Positions 58,378 through 64,000 of a stretch of 64,000 bases of DNA are shown one piece after another; position 1 is the first letter of the stretch; each line of letters begins with the position of its first letter. The stretch is from Siphonodentalium dalli. Its lineage: Eukaryota; Mollusca; Scaphopoda; Gadilida; Siphonodentaliidae. The stretch covers positions 64,154,819-64,218,818 of the forward strand of contig CP136069.1 of assembly GCA_032622095.1 (NCBI GenBank), given 5' to 3'. The notes beneath the pieces are model-generated. The model saw nothing but the letters and a program-made list of their open reading frames with translations. It ran no database searches and was not told where the DNA came from. The position numbers and the translations under genes were made by a program.

Positions 58378-59205
58378 GTGCTCACTTTTATTGGTAATCA
58401 CAGCAACCAAACCCATGGATGCACCATTTTTAACAGTATCATTAGTGGTGATTATCTAAGAAATACAAAATGTGAACTTTATAGAGGTTTTAAAAAATAT
58501 TTTTGTCGAACCCAAATCCAACAAAAACAAAATAAATTTCTGAGAAAAAGATATGGAAATGTGTAGTGAATACTGTGAAGAATGATGAACAATAAAAATA
58601 TATTCATATTTACCAAGTGTTCTTTGAAAACATTACATAGAACCAGTTGTTAACAAATGCCAGAATTATTTCCCCAACATGGCTAACTGAGAGCTGGCAG
58701 CGATTGGTTAACTATTGACAGTGGTGAGTTGACAAAATAATTTCTTAAGCTTCAATTTAGCAGACCACCCTGTAACTGTAAATAGGTCAGCAATCATGGA
58801 CTAATCCCTTATGGTCCAGTGGCCACAGACTGGCACACAGGCTGATAACAATCCCAGCAAGACAGGGTACAAGGTGACCCATAATCCACCCATCAAGTGT
58901 CATCTTCTGGACAGCATTATTGAGAAAGTTAATCTACCATTTGCAAACAAGTGGTTCTGAATATAGTTTTCAAAGAATGCTTGGTAAATATGAATATATT
59001 TTTATTGTTCATCATTCTTCACAGTGTTCAGCACACATTCCCATATTTTTTTCTTAGATATGGACTTTGTGTTTGTTGGATTTGGGTTCGAAAAAAATAT
59101 TTTTAAAAACCTCTATAAAGTTCACATTTAGTATTTCTAACATGCTCCACCATGACTTATACTCTTAAAATGTTGCATTCATGGGTTTGGTTACTGTGAT
59201 CACTA
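58378..59205. repeat. Inverted repeat inside the 3.56-kb element
   Basis: 58378-58640 is matched inverted by 58945-59205 (for example TCACAGCAACCAAACCCATG against CATGGGTTTGGTTACTGTGA, and GAATATATTTTTATTGTTCA in both senses). A 300-bp unpaired spacer separates the arms. Confidence 0.7.
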
Positions 59206-60895
59206 ATAGAGCGGTTCCGTGTGACGTCACTAATCCCAGCATGCACTGCGGGCGCCATGTTGGAGGTAACAACGAATATAAACAAACACGTGTGTGCGGA
59301 GTTCATTATAATCAAGTGTCTCTTTCGTGTACATGTATCATGCCTCTCAATTGTTTTGTTAATGGTTGTGCGCACATATAAAATTGCAAACTAAAAATTC
59401 GAAATGGTATAGTCCCGATCGATGATGTGTTATGAATATTAATTGTGCCGCGAGTACTTTTTATGTGAAATGTTCGTTCGTTATATATGTACATGAATCT
59501 GCTATAACACCGTGGTGATATTGACTTCAAATTTCTGCTATTCAAACTTTAAACATGCATATTTAGAGAATTATACAAGTAGTTCCGTATAAGTAGGGCC
59601 TACATCTATACATGTCGCATAGAAAGGATAGATGCCATGCTAACCTGTGTAGTGTATGATCTTCTGTGGACGTTTAACTAATCGAAGTTAATCCGTTTGA
59701 GAATCTAAAGCTTCCTCCACATGGCTGCGACAATACACACATGTAAATGGGAATCAACAAGTTTTCCAAGAGAATGACAAGAAATTTAACACATTGTACG
59801 TGATTCGCGCTGTGTACATGCAATCTTCGTCGAACGAGTTCACTTTGTGGTATTGTTGCCACATGACAAGTAAATGACTCCATCATCAGGGTTTTTCTTT
59901 CATGTACTTACAGATGGCCGAATAAGATCAGACTTTCATCGCGTGCCTGAAATTGAATACCAGCGAGCGATCGATTGCGCACCTAGGCCAAATACAGCGA
60001 GCGAAGTTGGCCGAACCTGATAACGATATTTTCAGTGTCTACCCAGACGAGATTGGTTAATAATGTGTCCCATTTTCCGTTTTATTACCGCGTTGAGAGA
60101 ATGCCTGTGTGATGTGTCTCGAGATCAAAGGTGCCTCGACCTAGTTACCAATTCCACAACTTTCCATTCACAGTGCGGTGTCAATCAACCCACCCGACGT
60201 TTGATCACCGACACCAGTAAATTATTTGAGGTCACACGGTGTCGAATGCACAATCTGTCTGAATGATTCGAAGCTAAAAATACATTTGAATGATTTCTAT
60301 GTATGGCTTATGACGTCACATAAATTCCTGGAAAATCAAAGCGAGACCACGTGGCCGGGAGAAGTTGATATTATTCTGTCAGCATGGAATCGGAGTATTA
60401 AATTGATTCTTTATTAATAATTATGAATTACAGTTAGTATAGGAGCATGTACAATATAAAACATAGTGTGTAACATTCACTTGTGCTTATGGATAGTGGA
60501 TTAAGCAGTGTTAAACCATCAAAGAGATTCACTGGACATCGATCGTGAGTTAACTAATTCAATTTACGCGGCATTTATGAATGTATTTCGGATTTCCGGC
60601 AATCCGCTGTTTATTTTATCTTGATAGAAACTGCGCGCCTGGGCCCAAACCAGCGAGCGAGACTATGCGCGCCTTCATTTTCTAAAAATGAAAGTCTGTA
60701 AGATGTGGAATTAAAAAAAAAACACTATTTGATAATCCTTTGCATCCGGTCGCAAAGTTGTTGACACCTTAATGTGACTCAGCCAATTTACCGGGAACGG
60801 TTATGTATATCGTTATATTTATTTTTGCCAACTTTAAATTTGATGCCTGAGGGTGTACTGTTTGACAAATGAGAGATTATATATATAGATTAATT

Positions 60896-61177
60896 ACGAC
60901 ATGTACACCTCCGGTCGGCTTCAAGTTATTTCATCAAGGTGGGAGCTATAAATCAGCACTGTTCCAATATTAGATAGTCTAATCTATATTGAAGTTATAT
61001 AATGGCATTTGTTACGCACTAAATCTGATTCACATGTACGACATGTACACCTCCGGTCGGCTTCAAGTTATTTCATCAAGGTGGGAGCTATAAATCAGCA
61101 CTGTTCCAATATTAGATAGTCTAATCTATATTGAAGTTATATAATGGCATTTGTTACGCACTAAATCTGATTCACAC
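60896..61177 (+). repeat. Two nearly identical 142-bp tandem units
   Basis: The unit starts ACGACATGTACACCTCCGGT at 60896 and again at 61038; I see only one or two differences near the end (CACATGT against CACACGT). Very recent duplication or an assembly effect. Confidence 0.85.
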
Positions 61178-63392
61178 GTAAGCATCAATCTTTGTTGGTT
61201 ATCGGAAATGGCAAAAAATCGCTCTTGTTTTGTTGCTCTATTTCGTTTTTGTTATCAAACGATTGTCACTTTTACAAGATGCTTCTACACACACATAGCC
61301 ATCTTGCTTGAAAACATCGGAAAGAAGCTATATTGTCATGTTACATGCATATATACAGCGTTTTAAACGCACATATGCCTAAATGCAACACCGGGGAGCT
61401 CATTTGTTTCGATAATACATGGACTACATTATCATTCATTGAAAACTAATTAGGTAAGCCTGTAATAATTTTATTTCAAAACACAACTGTGATTAACAGA
61501 ATGTAATGGTGTATGTATGGATCTGTAACGTTTGGCGACAGTTCCGAGTCTGCACTCCATTCCTTTTAATAAATATCGCACCCCTATAGTAAGTTTATCA
61601 AACATTTTGATGTATTCTTTTAGAACTGTTGTTCATGATTATTAATAGTATTGGCAAATATTGCAACTAATTCCGTCGAAGCCATAACGAGAGGTTTTAA
61701 AAGTAGCTTTCTTAATTAATCCTATTAACTCAGTGCTTGCTTATGGATGTCTGTACCTCCAACATGGCGGCGCGTCCCGTATCCAATCACGTGATTAAGA
61801 ACGCTCTATAAAAGTGAACATAAACCTTTATTTTGACTCCATAAAATTTGGGGAAAATTGGGTTAGCAAAGTCCTTAAAGTTTAACTTAAACTAGTTAAA
61901 GGGGTACTGTACGCCATTTTCATTAAAATTCCGGTGACAACAACGATCTAATATCGATAATATATAGAAACATAAGTAATTTGAGTCGAAGATGTATTCT
62001 GTAAACGCTCAGGTTAATAGGCTATCTTAAAATTTAATAATTTAAAAGTTAATAATTTGATATAAATTGAATTTATGACTGGAGCCATAAAATGGCGTCA
62101 ATTAAATTACGAATTTCCGTAATCAAACAAAGTAATTGAGGGATACTGGATTGTTAAAGCGATCGCACACACGATCGCTTGAAATATTATGATGATACCG
62201 GGAGAACACTCAAGCCACTCACTGACTAGCGACGATACATAACTTAAATGATTATATGGGACTAGTATGCCTATAATATAACTTTTATTTGATTCATTTG
62301 GTTGAAAACTGTAAAAACAAGAAATTATGGCATTGAAATCCATGTAAAAAAGGACGACCGTGCAGTCACGACGTACCTGCACTATACTCAGACTAATATG
62401 TGTTGACTTATATGAACGTCAAGATTTAATTAGCTATAAATATTTCTTATAACAAATTACGTACATATACACGAAGTTGGTTGCTTGTGGTAGGGGGATT
62501 GGGTTTGTACCTCATAATTATCATATTGTACTCATACATGTATCTTCCAGCCTTTCGATCGTTGCTCCCCGGGGCCATTTTTTTGACTGGCACATTATGC
62601 CCATTCTCAATTTGGATGAAATATTAGTTGTACTCACCTCCACAACCCTTGGCCTTGGTTGGAAATTGGGGTTATTATGAGTGAGAACTTGGGTTTACCC
62701 CCTCATAATTTGGGTTATTTGTTTGTTTGTTTCAAATCACAACCCAAATCATTAGAATATAGGTAAGGAAGAACATTCAATTTCCAAGAACATGTTTTGT
62801 TTGTACCTGTACAAATTCTATAGTGATTTTATAGGCTGGGATTTGATCAGTTTGATTACAATTGCATGGAGCTACATTTATACCAGCGCTGACTCGGAGC
62901 CATGCACTATGAAACAACGTCAACCCAACCAAACCTAATGCGAACCATGCCAACATTATGCCTGCTTTGTGTGCTTTGTCGCGTCCCTGTCAAAACGTCA
63001 ATAACTTTCGCAGGAAAATGCGCGTGCCAATATGACGTCACTTTGGAGACAACATATGACGTAACCTAACAGTTTACGTGAACATGCTTAGAACTACTAA
63101 TTTACTAAACTAAAGAAAAGTTTATTTAGTTATATAATAAACGTTCAAGATATTTACGATATGAATTATGTTGTTTTCGCGAGGTGGCTAAGGAAAATTT
63201 GCAGTTTTACGTAAATTTCCGACATTTCCCGAATGTCATAGCAACCCGAGTCCGGTCGACAATATTTATGATTTAAGTCATGATTATTGTTCAAAGAATA
63301 AACCATGTGATGCCTTAACGCAATGAATACTGTTATGTTGGCTATATGAAAAGTAACATTTTGTAGTTTTAATTTAATTGCAATGACGTTTC

Positions 63393-63447
63393 AAGATGGC
63401 GGCCCCTCAAATCCAAGATGGCGGCGCTCCTAATTCAAGATGGCGGC
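63393..63447 (+). promoter_or_regulatory. Three AAGATGGCGGC (YY1-type) motifs
   Basis: Exact AAGATGGCGGC at 63393-63403, 63415-63425 and 63437-63447, each 22 bp apart. This matches the consensus binding site of YY1 (established for mammals, conserved zinc fingers in animals). They sit in a transposon, not at a recognised gene start. Confidence 0.55.
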
Positions 63448-63474
63448 GCCCATGTTCGAAAGCGAACTTAGTAT

Positions 63475-63528
63475 AAGGACGACCTGCGCATATGTTGCTG
63501 CGCAACATATGCGCGGCTGGTCGTCCTT
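63475..63528. repeat. Strong hairpin inside the 1.8-kb element
   Basis: AAGGACGACCTGCGCATATG pairs with CATATGCGCGGCTGGTCGTC, with the loop centred on TTGCTGCGCAA; only small bulges. Possible terminator-like or transposase-related structure; function unknown. Confidence 0.7.
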
Positions 63529-64000
63529 AAAAAATTACTCGACAACGACAATTTGTATTTTTGCATTCGGGTAAATTTGTCATCCGTAACACTACTTCGT
63601 ACTCAACAGACTTTCAAATAATGAAAAAATTGTTACCTTATTCTCCGACTCGGAGACTATAGAAACCAACAACAACATTTGGCGTACAGTACCCCTTTAA
63701 CTTTAAGTTTAAAGACGGAAAGAAACCAACGAAAACAGGAAACGTGATAAGATTGAACGCGTTATACAGGGCACAAATTATTACCTTCTGTGAAAATTAC
63801 GGCAATTTAAGAAGAGGAATAGTCTATCTTATTCATAAGCTGGACTGATCAAATTCAGGATACATGATTCTGGTAAAATTACTAGTTTTCGCTCATTTAA
63901 ATCAAAATTGTTTTTGTGAAAATACACCGGAAGTAGCTGATTTCCGAACATGAATCGCAGAGGCCAACAGTGAGAAACGATGTGATACCTAATGGTCCGG

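Larger units (their letters stand above)
58320..61878. mobile_element. Large TTAA-flanked transposon, 3.56 kb, no intact gene
   Basis: TTAAGGACTTGGCTAACCCA at the left and TGGGTTAGCAAAGTCCTTAA-like sequence at the right (inverted for about 50 bp, up to GGAGTCAAAATAA), TTAA at both edges (58320-58323, 61875-61878). The interior includes a 260-bp-arm inverted repeat (58378-59205), a CpG-rich stretch with TGACGTCA and GCGGGCGCCATGTTGG near 59217-59265, repeated CAGCGAGCGA blocks, and a 142-bp tandem duplication (60896-61177). No transposase recognised. Confidence 0.65.
61896..63700. mobile_element. TTAA-flanked transposon with AGGGGTACTGTACGCC ends, 1.8 kb
   Basis: TTAA-AGGGGTACTGTACGCC at 61896 and its inverse ending CCCTTTAA at 63700. 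It starts 18 bp beyond the end of the 3.56-kb element. It contains TGACGTCA boxes, three AAGATGGCGGC motifs (63393-63447) and a perfect-looking GC-rich hairpin (63475-63528). No protein recognised. TTAA target fits piggyBac or Kolobok. Confidence 0.7.

Noticed and set aside
59339-59380. MPLNCFVNGCAHI, which looks like the start of a THAP finger
   Set aside because: Only the first C-x4-C fits; the frame stops at once and no THAP continuation (W, FHRFP-like or AVPTIF block) appears in any frame nearby.

Overview
This window is nuclear DNA of a multicellular animal, very probably a marine invertebrate. The evidence is two spliced or spliceable host genes with GT-AG introns, non-coding sequence dense in DNA-transposon debris, and a complete type II NADH dehydrogenase gene, an enzyme known from several invertebrate lineages but not from vertebrates. 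The tandem repeats built on GGCCATAACTC resemble intergenic repeats I associate with molluscs and other lophotrochozoans, but I cannot name the species. The DNA looks A+T-rich (impression, not counted).

Host genes, both on the minus strand: (1) a complete eight-coding-exon gene for an NDI1-type, rotenone-insensitive NADH:ubiquinone oxidoreductase (exons between 31631 and 44468; the joined reading frame is 446 codons with every splice phase consistent); (2) ADAT2, the catalytic subunit of the tRNA adenosine-34 deaminase, as one coding exon at 48933-49460. I see no other convincing host gene. Upstream non-coding exons and promoters of both genes were not located.

Layout: 1-12.7 kb is a mosaic of palindromic MITEs, one hAT-type element (6272-7865) and a LINE scrap. 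12.8-14.1 kb is a Mutator-like element with a broken FLYWCH/transposase gene. 16.4-20.8 kb holds two opposed copies of an unassigned 1.3 kb transposon with 6-bp target duplications. 21.5-24.5 kb holds two diverged copies of a compact virus-like 3' module (acidic/Gln- or Ser-rich coding end, polylysine C-terminus, poly(A) signal, GC-rich hairpin) with a LINE between them. 24.5-31.5 kb is repeats. 31.6-44.5 kb is the NADH dehydrogenase gene, whose introns are full of MITEs. 44.5-49 kb is repeats. 49-53 kb has tRNA-derived SINE heads and MITEs. 53.3-63.7 kb is mostly three larger TTAA-flanked transposons plus tandem repeats.

Five repeat families explain most of the non-coding DNA: (a) TTAA-flanked (piggyBac/Kolobok-type) MITEs sharing one conserved hairpin core; (b) a hAT-like 254-bp double hairpin with exact 8-bp target duplications and longer relatives; (c) a Tc1/mariner-like ~215-bp palindrome starting TACAGTAATG; (d) the CAGCCCT element with 6-bp duplications; (e) tandem arrays whose units begin with AAGATGGC. 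The two most unusual observations are the virus-like modules at 21.5-24.5 kb and the compensatory base changes in the hairpin loop of family (a).
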